From Streptomyces sp. KMM 9044 (GTDB taxonomy: Bacteria; Actinomycetota; Actinomycetes; Streptomycetales; Streptomycetaceae), in NCBI RefSeq assembly GCF_024701375.2, contig NZ_CP113910.1, positions 62,001 through 126,000 on the forward strand: a DNA stretch of 64,000 nt, in the 5' to 3' direction. Each line of letters opens with the position of its first letter. Position 1 is the first letter of the stretch. The notes beneath the pieces are model-generated. The model ran no database searches. It was given only the letters and a program-made list of their open reading frames with translations, and was not told where the DNA came from. The translations under genes were made by a program, and so were the position numbers. Positions 26,792 through 34,231 of this stretch are shown in pieces.

Positions 26792-28330
26792 CTACGGTGT
26801 CGGCACCGGCGCCGGGTTGGCCTCGCAGGTGGCGTCGGCGCCCTTGCCGGAAGCTGGGCGGCTGCCGTCCCTCAGGTAGGCGCTGACGTAGCCGTTGACG
26901 CACGTGTTGGCGTTGCGGGACAGGGACGTTTCGTGCTCGTAGCCGTTGCGCTCCAGCACCAGCCGGGAGTTGGGAAACCGCTTGTGCACGTCGTGGGCGC
27001 CCGCCAGCGGGGACCCGGCTACGTGCTGACCTTGCACCACCAGGACGTCCACCCCCTTGGCGCCGACCTTCTGCGGCTTGCCCGCGGGCACCGGCCAGAA
27101 GGCGCACGGCGCATTGTACCAGACATTGTACCAGGTCAGGAAGGTGTTGCCGGCCCGGTACTGGCGTGAGTAGTCGTTGTGCCAGCGCTTCCAGTTGCGC
27201 GGCCAGGGCGAGTCGCTGCACTGGACCGCGTTGTACATGGCCTGCTTGTTCTGCGTCGGGTAGCCCGGGTCGTTGAAGTTGGCCTTCAGCCCCGCCGGGT
27301 CCTTGCGCAGCACCCAGTCGGCCAGCGCCTTGGTGTGGCCGACCCAGGAGGAGCGGCGGTACAGGTTGACCAGAAACACCTCGGTGTACTCGGCCGGGCC
27401 GATCCTGCCGTCGACCGGCGCCTCGCGCACCATTGCCATGCCTTCGTAGTACTTCGCCTCGACCTCGGCCCGGGTCGCGCCCAGGTGGTAGGTCGCGTCG
27501 TGCCCGGCGATCCAGGAGAAGTAGTTCTCGGCGCTCTTCTCGAAGGTCACGTTCTGCTCGAGGACGCCCTTGTACCAGCCGTTGCTGGGCTGCACCACGG
27601 TGTCCAGCACCATCCGGCGCACCCGGCCCGGGAAAATCGAGGCGTAGACCGAGCCTAGGTACGTGCCGTAGTCCCAGCCGAAGTAGGTGAGTTGCTCCTG
27701 ACCGAGTGCCTGACGGATCAGGTCCATGTCGCGGGCGGCGTCCTTGGTGCTGAGGAAGTTGAGCGCGTCACCGTAGGCGCGGCCACAGCTTTCGGCGAAG
27801 TCACGGGCCTTGTTCAGCCACGTCCGCTCCTCGGCGGCCGTGCTCGGCACCAGGTCGGGACGGGCCGCGCCCGGCCAGACGTAGGTCGGTTCGCAGGTGA
27901 CCATCGGCTCACTGGCCCCGGTACCGCGCGGGTCGAAGCCGATCCAGTCGTAGGTGGCGCCGACGGCCGGGGACAGCCCGGACGTGCCCTTGGCGAACCG
28001 GGTGGGCAGGTCACGCCCGAACTGGCCGGGCCACTGACCCCGGTTCAGCAGCACGATGCCCTGGTACTGATCGTCCGGCACGGTGTGCTTGGCGCGGGTC
28101 AGCGCCAGCTTTATCTTCCGGCCGCCCGGTCGGCCGTGGTCGAGCGGGACCTCGAGCGAGCCGCATTCCAGCCCTTTCAGGTAACCCCCGATGACCGGGT
28201 CGTCGTCCGGGCAGGGCGACCAGGAGACGCCGGTCACCGGCAGGTCGGCCGACGCCTTCGCCGGTGCCGCGACAGCCGCGCCTGCCAAACCGGTGGCAGC
28301 CGCCATCGTAATTGCTAGGAACTTCCTCAC
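26792..28330 (-). CDS. secreted TAP-like alpha/beta hydrolase with Asp at the nucleophile position
   Basis: A 512-residue secreted member of the tripeptidyl-aminopeptidase-like (S33, SlpD/E) family. It has a signal peptide (KFLAITMAAATGLAGAAVA, cleavage near residue 28), the strand GFDPRGTGAS near 131-140 and a TAP-type C-terminal domain. The usual nucleophile elbow GxSYGT reads GWDYGT, with Asp220 instead of Ser. The usual DPATP acid motif reads VAGSP, and the GGPGGSG oxyanion loop is replaced. A His (GYEHET) remains. The enzyme is thus not a normal peptidase; an Asp nucleophile recalls epoxide hydrolases and dehalogenases. GTG at 28330 has AAGGGG upstream. Extracellular detoxification of an epoxide product is a hypothesis. 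Confidence 0.8.
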   Translation of the reverse strand: MRKFLAITMAAATGLAGAAVAAPAKASADLPVTGVSWSPCPDDDPVIGGYLKGLECGSLEVPLDHGRPGGRKIKLALTRAKHTVPDDQYQGIVLLNRGQWPGQFGRDLPTRFAKGTSGLSPAVGATYDWIGFDPRGTGASEPMVTCEPTYVWPGAARPDLVPSTAAEERTWLNKARDFAESCGRAYGDALNFLSTKDAARDMDLIRQALGQEQLTYFGWDYGTYLGSVYASIFPGRVRRMVLDTVVQPSNGWYKGVLEQNVTFEKSAENYFSWIAGHDATYHLGATRAEVEAKYYEGMAMVREAPVDGRIGPAEYTEVFLVNLYRRSSWVGHTKALADWVLRKDPAGLKANFNDPGYPTQNKQAMYNAVQCSDSPWPRNWKRWHNDYSRQYRAGNTFLTWYNVWYNAPCAFWPVPAGKPQKVGAKGVDVLVVQGQHVAGSPLAGAHDVHKRFPNSRLVLERNGYEHETSLSRNANTCVNGYVSAYLRDGSRPASGKGADATCEANPAPVPTP

Positions 28331-28553
28331 GTGATCCCCTTCTTGAGCGCAGGCCCGCCGCCGGACCCGAATCACGGGCAGGTCGACGAACCCGATTTTT
28401 ACGGGCATTTACAGGGGGGCGGCGAGAGACTATCGGAGTGAGAAGTGGCGTGAAAACAACTACGGTTGAACACCGACTGCGGTCAAGCGAGGCTGGAATG
28501 GCACCCCGGGCCGACCACGGAAAATAACCGTCATCGGGCGGACCGTAAACGCG

Positions 28554-28596
28554 AAAAACCCCGCGGAGCAGCCGTCGGCTCGGCTTCTCCGCAGGG
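28554..28596 (-). terminator. Rho-independent terminator after the sulfotransferase gene
   Basis: Read on the minus strand, an imperfect hairpin (CCCTGCGGAGAAGCC paired with GGCTGCTCCGCGGGG) is followed directly by TTTTT. It lies 24 bp past the sulfotransferase stop, so it should end that transcript and insulate the hydrolase gene beyond. Confidence 0.7.
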
Positions 28597-28619
28597 ACAA
28601 AGAAAAAAGAGGGCGGCGT

Positions 28620-29336
28620 CTAGCGCACTCCACCGGGTGCGAGCGGGCCGCCACCGGCGGCCATCTGCTGCATCCTTTCGCGCATGTTCGCGGTGGTGTT
28701 GACGTGCGGGAATTCCGCTGCCGGCGCGCCGGTCCCAAGGAACGCGCACAGCGGTTCCCAGCCCTGCTTCACGTCGTAGACGAGGAGGTTGTCCGCGGGG
28801 ACCGCGTCCATGATCTCCTGGTTGCGCCGATGGTAGACCTTGATGGCGTGGTCCTTGTCGGAGAACCGTCCGTCGAACAGGCCGTCCCAGGTCATGACAC
28901 TGGTCATGCGGTAGACCCGGGCCTGCCTGGATCCCTCCTCCGAAGGGTTCTCCTTGTTCTTCAGGACGAACTGGTACAGCGTGTTGTACGTGCTCTCGTA
29001 CCAACCGTCGGCGTCACGCACCGTGAGGACAACCTTGGCGTCGGGGAACGCCTCCGTGATCTGGCGGTAGTAGAAGGAAGGAGGGCCGTCCACCGCGGAC
29101 GTGTACCCGTCGAACACCGCTTCCCAGTCGGGCTGGTGCTCATCGCAGATGATGCGTTCCCACTGCTCCAGACGCTTCTCGTGGCCGACGATGTCGAACA
29201 TGTGGTAGCAGGGTCCGTAACCGAGCTGTTCCAGCGCCACCTGCAGTGACGTCGTCCCGGTCCTGCCTAAACCGGCGTTGATGAGCTTCAACAAGGTGAG
29301 GTCCTTCCCTCCGGCTGGGTGGTCGGCTGGGAGCAT
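28620..29336 (-). CDS. PAPS-dependent sulfotransferase
   Basis: A 238-residue sulfotransferase. The 5'-phosphosulfate loop GLGRTGTTSLQ is near residues 22-32. The 3'-phosphate-binding strand VVLTVRDADGWYEST is near 102-116, with Arg107 and Ser115 in the expected spacing. A helical C-terminal part contains KVYHRRNQEIMDAVP. It transfers sulfate from PAPS to a hydroxyl of an acceptor, presumably a polyketide phenol. A TTG at 29294, after GGAGGGAAGG, is an alternative start. The cysC-cysD-cysN genes five kilobases away would supply its donor. Confidence 0.85.
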   Translation of the reverse strand: MLPADHPAGGKDLTLLKLINAGLGRTGTTSLQVALEQLGYGPCYHMFDIVGHEKRLEQWERIICDEHQPDWEAVFDGYTSAVDGPPSFYYRQITEAFPDAKVVLTVRDADGWYESTYNTLYQFVLKNKENPSEEGSRQARVYRMTSVMTWDGLFDGRFSDKDHAIKVYHRRNQEIMDAVPADNLLVYDVKQGWEPLCAFLGTGAPAAEFPHVNTTANMRERMQQMAAGGGPLAPGGVR

Positions 29337-29416
29337 GCTTTCCCGCGGCCCTCATGGAGTCAACAGCCTCGCCCGAGGCCGAACTTGACGTCGGGCGCGG
29401 CGACGCTCGGGGTCGC

Positions 29417-29863
29417 TCAGCGCCAGGCTGCCGGCACCTGCCTGGTGGAGACGTTGATGCGGTTCCAAAGGTTGACCAGGCCGATGTGTATGACCAGCGA
29501 GGCGAGTTCCTCCTCGGTGTAGTGCCGGGTCGCCTCCTCCCAGACCTCGTCGGACACCGGGTCCTCCTGGCCGCTGAGGTCGGTGGCGCCCTCGGCCAGC
29601 GCCAGCGCGGCGCGCTCGGCGGGGCCGAAGCAGGCCGCCTCCCGCCAGCCGGCCACCAGGGGCAGGCGCTCGTCCGCCTCGGCCGCCTTCCCGAGATCGG
29701 CGGGGATCGTGTAGACGCGGCCGTTGATCTGGCTCACCCGCAGCCGGACGAGGTCGAGCGTCTGCTGCGGGACACCGGCCTTGCCGATCACCCTGGTCAG
29801 CTCGAGCAGGGGCTGCAAGGCGTCGGGGACGACCAGCGAAGGGTTGTTCATCCGGGGTGGCAT
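29417..29863 (-). CDS. carboxymuconolactone decarboxylase/AhpD-like protein lacking CxxC
   Basis: A 148-residue all-helical AhpD/CMD-fold protein. Typical segments are LDLVRLRVSQINGRVYT, WREAACFGPAERAALALAE and LASLVIHIGLVNLWNRINV. The family's redox CxxC after NG is replaced by RVYT (Arg49, Thr52), and the following His-containing stretch is also changed. Thiol peroxidase chemistry is therefore unlikely; binding, decarboxylation or cyclisation are possible. AGGAG precedes the ATG at 29863. It diverges from the SDR gene, with a StrR-type operator between them. Confidence 0.75.
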   Translation of the reverse strand: MPPRMNNPSLVVPDALQPLLELTRVIGKAGVPQQTLDLVRLRVSQINGRVYTIPADLGKAAEADERLPLVAGWREAACFGPAERAALALAEGATDLSGQEDPVSDEVWEEATRHYTEEELASLVIHIGLVNLWNRINVSTRQVPAAWR

Positions 29864-30036
29864 CGGGGCTTCTCCTGTGAGTCGGTCCTGCTCCGCCGCT
29901 GCTCTGGCGCCCCCCGGCTGGGAACGGAGGGGCGAAGAGGGGGCGGAGGCGTGCAGCGGCGAGTGCCGGTGCACCAGGCTGCCGCCGCTCTGTCCGTCCT
30001 GCAAGTGCCTGCCGGGCCGTGCGGCCCGCCACCTGT

Positions 30037-30065
30037 GTTCGACCGCGGAATTCCCGCGGTTGAAC
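30037..30065. promoter_or_regulatory. StrR-type operator 2
   Basis: GTTCGACCG(N11)CGGTTGAAC, 29 bp, a near-perfect palindrome with the same arms and spacer as the site at 26749. It lies between the divergent AhpD-like gene (start 29863) and the SDR gene (start 30168). A shared operator 3.3 kb from the first supports coordinated control by the StrR-type regulator. Confidence 0.75.
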
Positions 30066-30167
30066 ACCACGGGCGTTCACGACGGCATCGGGTGTGCCGC
30101 CGAAACTGTGTGACTCTTCGGTGAGTTCCGACGCACGTGCCCCCCTACGACGGAAGGGACTTCAGAC

Positions 30168-30896
30168 GTGCCGGTCGAGAAGATTGCACTCATCACGGGC
30201 GCCAACAAGGGCATCGGACACGAGACAGCACGGCAGTTGGGCAAGCAGGGAGCCGTCGTCCTCGTCGGCGCCAGGGACGAGGTGCGCGGCAAGCAGGCGG
30301 CCGCCTCGCTGACGGACCACGGCATCACGGCGGTGTCGCTGCGGATCGACGTGACGGACGCGGCCTCCGTGACCGACGCCGCGGCCTTCGTCGGGCAGCG
30401 GTACGGCCGCCTGGACATCCTGGTCAACAACGCCGGCGTCGCCGGAGGTTTCACCGGTGCGCCCAGTCAGGCGGTCGCGGGCGACCTGCGGGAGGTGTAC
30501 GAGACCAACGTCTTCGGCGTGGTCACCGTGACCAACGCGATGCTGCCCCTGCTGCGCCGCTCCGAAGCCGGACGCATCGTCAACTTGTCGAGCCACCTCG
30601 GGTCGCTGACCCTGAACGCCGATCCGGTGTCCCCGATGGCCCGCGTCAGCATGATCGCCTACCAGTCCTCGAAGACCGCGCTCAACGCGATCACGGTCGC
30701 CTATGCGAAGGAGCTGCGGGACACACCGATCAAGGTGAACGCAGCCCATCCCGGAGTGGTGGCCACGGACATCAACGGCCACCGGGGGCAGCGGACTCCC
30801 GCGGAGGGCGCCGTGATCGTGGTCCGGCTGGCACTGCTGGACGCCGCGGGACCGTCGGGGGCGTCCCTGTCGGAGGACGGCCCCGTTCCCTGGTAG
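30168..30896 (+). CDS. short-chain dehydrogenase/reductase
   Basis: A 242-residue classical SDR with GANKGIG at 11-17, NNAG near 90, the catalytic Ser in NLSSHLGS and Tyr/Lys in YQSSK. A C-terminal AHPGVVATDI segment follows. It uses NAD(P)H to reduce a carbonyl or dehydrogenate an alcohol of a polyketide intermediate, by inference. GTG at 30168 is preceded by GGAAGGGAC. It follows a StrR-type operator by about 100 bp and begins the plus-strand tailoring group. Confidence 0.85.
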   Translation: MPVEKIALITGANKGIGHETARQLGKQGAVVLVGARDEVRGKQAAASLTDHGITAVSLRIDVTDAASVTDAAAFVGQRYGRLDILVNNAGVAGGFTGAPSQAVAGDLREVYETNVFGVVTVTNAMLPLLRRSEAGRIVNLSSHLGSLTLNADPVSPMARVSMIAYQSSKTALNAITVAYAKELRDTPIKVNAAHPGVVATDINGHRGQRTPAEGAVIVVRLALLDAAGPSGASLSEDGPVPW

Positions 30897-31060
30897 CGGA
30901 CCGGACCCGCCCACCGGCCCGCGAGCGCCCGGCCGGCCGGGAAAGGCTCCAACGAACTTCGTCTTCTCCTCATCTCATCCTCAAGAGCCGGGGCGGAAGG
31001 TGGATCGATGTGCGTGAGACCAGGGATATGCCGGACCGATTCAGGAGGAGAGCCGAACCG

Positions 31061-31378
31061 ATGAGCTTCGTCAAGGTTTGTCCGGTGGACAAGATCCCGG
31101 CCGAGGGCGCGATCGCGGTGGAGGTCGACGACACACCGGTCGCACTGGTGCGCAGGGACGACACGGTGTACGCGGTCAGCGACCTGTGCTCCCACGCCGA
31201 GGTCTCCCTCTCCGAGGGGGAGGTCTACGACACGACGATCGAGTGCTGGCTGCACGGGTCGTGCTTCGACCTGCGCACCGGCAGACCCGTCAACCCGCCG
31301 GCGACACAGCCGATCGCCACCTACCGGGTGAAGGTCGAGGACGGCTTCGTCTACGTGTCTCCGGACTCCGAAGGCTAG
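31061..31378 (+). CDS. Rieske [2Fe-2S] ferredoxin
   Basis: A 105-residue stand-alone Rieske protein. The cluster ligands are Cys43-x-His45 and Cys62-x2-His65 (DLCSH, then CWLHGSCFD). It resembles ferredoxin components of ring-hydroxylating dioxygenases and NirD-type proteins, which pass single electrons to an oxygenase. AGGAGGAG lies 11 bases before the ATG at 31061. No Rieske oxygenase or ferredoxin reductase gene is nearby, so its partner is unknown. It sits directly before the PuuD-like gene, with only 12 bp between. Confidence 0.9.
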   Translation: MSFVKVCPVDKIPAEGAIAVEVDDTPVALVRRDDTVYAVSDLCSHAEVSLSEGEVYDTTIECWLHGSCFDLRTGRPVNPPATQPIATYRVKVEDGFVYVSPDSEG

Positions 31379-31390
31379 GGACAGGTGGTC

Positions 31391-32119
31391 ATGAAGTCAG
31401 CACCCGAGGGCTTTGACCGGCAGCCGGTGATCGGGATCACCGCACGGACGGTCCCGGTCACACTGCAGGGCACCGACATGGTGGTGAGCCTCGCGCTCCA
31501 GTCGCACGTGGACTTCCTCGCCGCCGCGGGCTGCCTCCCCGTGCTGCTCCCGCTGCGGCACGGGGTCGAGCGGATCGTCGGTGACCTCGACGGCCTGCTC
31601 GTCCCGGGCGGCCCGGACGTCGATCCGGCGCTGTACGGACAGAGCCGGCATCCGAGGACCCGCGGCGGCAGCCCGGAGATGGACCGCGCCGAACTCGCCC
31701 TGCTCGGTGCGGCACTCGAGGCCGGCCTGCCCCTCCTCGCCATCTGCCGCGGCATGCAACTGCTCAACGTGCAGTGCGGAGGCACCCTGCACCAGCATCT
31801 GCCGGAGATCACCGACAACGACACCCATCGCCCGCAGACCGCCGGGTTCGAGTTCGGCCGGCATGTCCTGGACCTCCGGGCCGACAGCCGCATCGCCGGG
31901 ATCTTCGGCGACGACACGCCCAAGACCGCCTGCCACCACCACCAGGCGGTCGACCAAATCGGCACCGGCCTCACCGCCACCGCCTGGGCGCCGGACGGCG
32001 TCGTCGAGGTGGTCGAGGCGGTCGGCCACCCCTTCGCGATCGGCGTGCAGTGGGAAGCCGGCCAGACCGAGGACGACCGGCTCCACCTGGCACTCGCGAA
32101 AGCGGCCGGGCGCAGCTGA
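31391..32119 (+). CDS. class I glutamine amidotransferase-like (PuuD family) with altered triad
   Basis: A 242-residue PuuD-type (peptidase C26) protein. It has the nucleophile Cys119 in AICRGMQLLN and the oxyanion loop LVPGGPDVDP. The usual C-terminal HPE that completes the triad (VQWHPE) reads VQWEAG (Glu222, Gly224), so the catalytic His and Glu appear lost. Normal members hydrolyse gamma-glutamyl amides. This one may be inactive for hydrolysis, or have a changed reaction. A GTG at 31385 is an alternative start. A perfect stem-loop follows its stop. Confidence 0.75.
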   Translation: MKSAPEGFDRQPVIGITARTVPVTLQGTDMVVSLALQSHVDFLAAAGCLPVLLPLRHGVERIVGDLDGLLVPGGPDVDPALYGQSRHPRTRGGSPEMDRAELALLGAALEAGLPLLAICRGMQLLNVQCGGTLHQHLPEITDNDTHRPQTAGFEFGRHVLDLRADSRIAGIFGDDTPKTACHHHQAVDQIGTGLTATAWAPDGVVEVVEAVGHPFAIGVQWEAGQTEDDRLHLALAKAAGRS

Positions 32120-32145
32120 ACCACCCGGCGGGGTCCACCCGTCGT

Positions 32146-32172
32146 TGACCGGGGCTAAAGAGACCCCGGTCA
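32146..32172 (+). terminator. stem-loop after the PuuD-like gene
   Basis: TGACCGGGG and CCCCGGTCA pair perfectly over 9 bp around a 9-base loop, 27 bp past the stop codon and followed by TATTA. There is no true T-run, but position and strength fit a terminator separating this group from the monooxygenase gene downstream. Confidence 0.55.
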
Positions 32173-32296
32173 TATTACGCAGGAATCTCCAATCAGGACG
32201 CACAGCCGAGCACGACCACATTCCGTGTCGATTTCAATCCCGGCACATGCGGCAGTCCCCGTGAGCGTGAGGCTGTCACCTTCCGGAAGGACGAAA

Positions 32297-34078
32297 ATGG
32301 GAGCAGTCGAGGTTCCGGTTCTTATCGTGGGCGGCGGCGGATGCGGTCTTTCCGCTTCCAACTTCCTGTCCGATCACGGTGTGGACCATCTGCTCGTCGA
32401 ACGGCACGCGGACACCTCGCACGTGCCGAAGGCTCACTACCTCAACCAGCGCACGATGGAGATATTCCGTCAGCACGGGCTCGACGGGCCGATGGTGGAG
32501 CAGGGGGCGCCCCTGGAACTGTTCGGGAAGCTGCGCTGGCTGACCTCGCTCGCCGGTGACCGGGCGATGGACGCGCAGCACATCCATGAGATGGACGCCT
32601 TCGGCGGCGGCTCGCTGCACGAGAGGTACACGGCGGCCGGCCCCGTCCTGCCCGTCAAGCTGCCGCAGGTCCGGCTGGAGCCGATCCTGCGCCGCACCGC
32701 CGAGGAACGCAATCCGGGGCGCATCCTGTTCGGCCACGAAATGGTCGGCTTCTCGGACGAGGGCGACCGGGTAATCGCCGAGATCCGCGACACCGCCACC
32801 GGGGAGACGGCCACGGTCACCGCGCGCTACATGCTCGGAGCCGACGGCGGCCGCACGGTCGGCAGCGCCCTCGGCATCGAGATGCAGGGCGTGCACGGCC
32901 TGCTCGACGTGACAACCGCGTACTTCACCGCCGACCTGTCGGAATGGTGGCAGGAGGGCACACTCCTCACCCACCTCCTCAACGCGTACGACCCGGACCT
33001 GTGCAGCAACCTCATCGAGATGGGGCCGAGCTGGGGGAAGACCTGCGAGGAATGGGTCCTGCACTTCCCCCCGATGGACCCGGACCACCTCGACGAGGAG
33101 GCGGTCGTCGCCAGAATCCGTGAGCTGCTGGGCCTGCCCGGCCTGGAGCTGACCCTGCACCACGTGACGAACTGGACCGTGGAGGCGCTGATCGCCGAGC
33201 GGTACCGCAAGGGACGGGTGCTGCTGGCCGGCGACTCCGCACACCGCCAGCCGCCCACCGTCGGCCTCGGCCTGAACTCCGGCATCCAGGACGCCCACAA
33301 CCTGGCGTGGAAGCTGGCCGCGGTGCTCAGCGGGCGCGCCCACGACAGCCTCCTCGACACGTACGAGACGGAGCGGCGGCCCGTGTGCAGGCTCAACGTC
33401 GACTGGGCGGTGTCCGCGGCCTCCCACCATCAGGCCGTCCTGGACACCGTCGGCCTCGGCCCCCACGCCCCCGCACAGCGCCGGCAGCGGATGTTCGCCG
33501 CGTACTTCGACCAGTCCCCCATCGGTGAGGTCGTGCGGGCCCGGACCTCGGAGATCCTGGACACCCACCGCGCCGGCTGCCAGGCGCACGACTTCGAGAT
33601 CGGCTTCAACTACGAGGAGGGCGCGGTCGTCCCCGACGGCAGCCGACCGCCGGCGCGCGTGCCCATGCGCGACGTGTACCACCCCACGACCCGGCCCGGG
33701 CACCGGCTGCCTCACGCGTGGATCGAACGGGACGACGGCCAGCGCCTGTCGACCCACGACCTGACCGGCTCCCCGGCCGGTTTCGTGCTGCTCACCGGCC
33801 CGGACGGGGCGGCGTGGGCCGAGGCGGCCTCGCAGGTGGCGGAGAAGTTCTCGGTCCCGATCCACGCGGTCCGCATCGGCGAGGGCGCGGAGTTCGCCGA
33901 CATCGACGGAGGGTGGGAGACCGTCCGCGAGATCTCCGGGGACGGCGCCGTCCTGGTGCGCCCCGACAACCACGTGGCGTGGCGCAGCATGAGCGCCGGC
34001 GAGAATCCGGCGGGCATTTTGGCAAACGTGTTCTCCCGCGTTCTCGACCACAGTGTCACTGAAGGTTCCGCTTCCTGA
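32297..34078 (+). CDS. large FAD-dependent monooxygenase (TcmG/aklavinone-hydroxylase type)
   Basis: A 593-residue flavin monooxygenase, longer than the other five. It has VGGGGCG near residue 11, the segment VPKAHYLNQRTMEIFRQHG, the DG motif (GADGGRTVGSALG), the GD motif (LLAGDSAHRQPPTVGLG) and a thioredoxin-like tail. The length and N-terminal pattern resemble the TcmG/phenol-hydroxylase subgroup that performs multiple hydroxylations or ring-opening oxidations. GGAAGGAC precedes the ATG at 32297. It stands alone after a terminator, so it has its own promoter within 32,173-32,296. Confidence 0.87.
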   Translation: MGAVEVPVLIVGGGGCGLSASNFLSDHGVDHLLVERHADTSHVPKAHYLNQRTMEIFRQHGLDGPMVEQGAPLELFGKLRWLTSLAGDRAMDAQHIHEMDAFGGGSLHERYTAAGPVLPVKLPQVRLEPILRRTAEERNPGRILFGHEMVGFSDEGDRVIAEIRDTATGETATVTARYMLGADGGRTVGSALGIEMQGVHGLLDVTTAYFTADLSEWWQEGTLLTHLLNAYDPDLCSNLIEMGPSWGKTCEEWVLHFPPMDPDHLDEEAVVARIRELLGLPGLELTLHHVTNWTVEALIAERYRKGRVLLAGDSAHRQPPTVGLGLNSGIQDAHNLAWKLAAVLSGRAHDSLLDTYETERRPVCRLNVDWAVSAASHHQAVLDTVGLGPHAPAQRRQRMFAAYFDQSPIGEVVRARTSEILDTHRAGCQAHDFEIGFNYEEGAVVPDGSRPPARVPMRDVYHPTTRPGHRLPHAWIERDDGQRLSTHDLTGSPAGFVLLTGPDGAAWAEAASQVAEKFSVPIHAVRIGEGAEFADIDGGWETVREISGDGAVLVRPDNHVAWRSMSAGENPAGILANVFSRVLDHSVTEGSAS

Positions 34079-34231
34079 GCTCAGAACACATCCGATTGGC
34101 GGGGCTCCTGTGATGTTGCTGTCGGCGCATTCGACATCCCCGCGGCAATGAGCAGGACCTCCGCCTTGTCACGAAATTCCCGGCAGACCGGGATGACGCA
34201 TCGACGAGGCAATGGACGACGGAGGAATACG

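Noticed and set aside
28461..28471. A single CGGTTGAAC half-site upstream of the secreted hydrolase gene
   Set aside because: The expected partner arm 11 bases away does not match, so it is not counted as a StrR-type operator.
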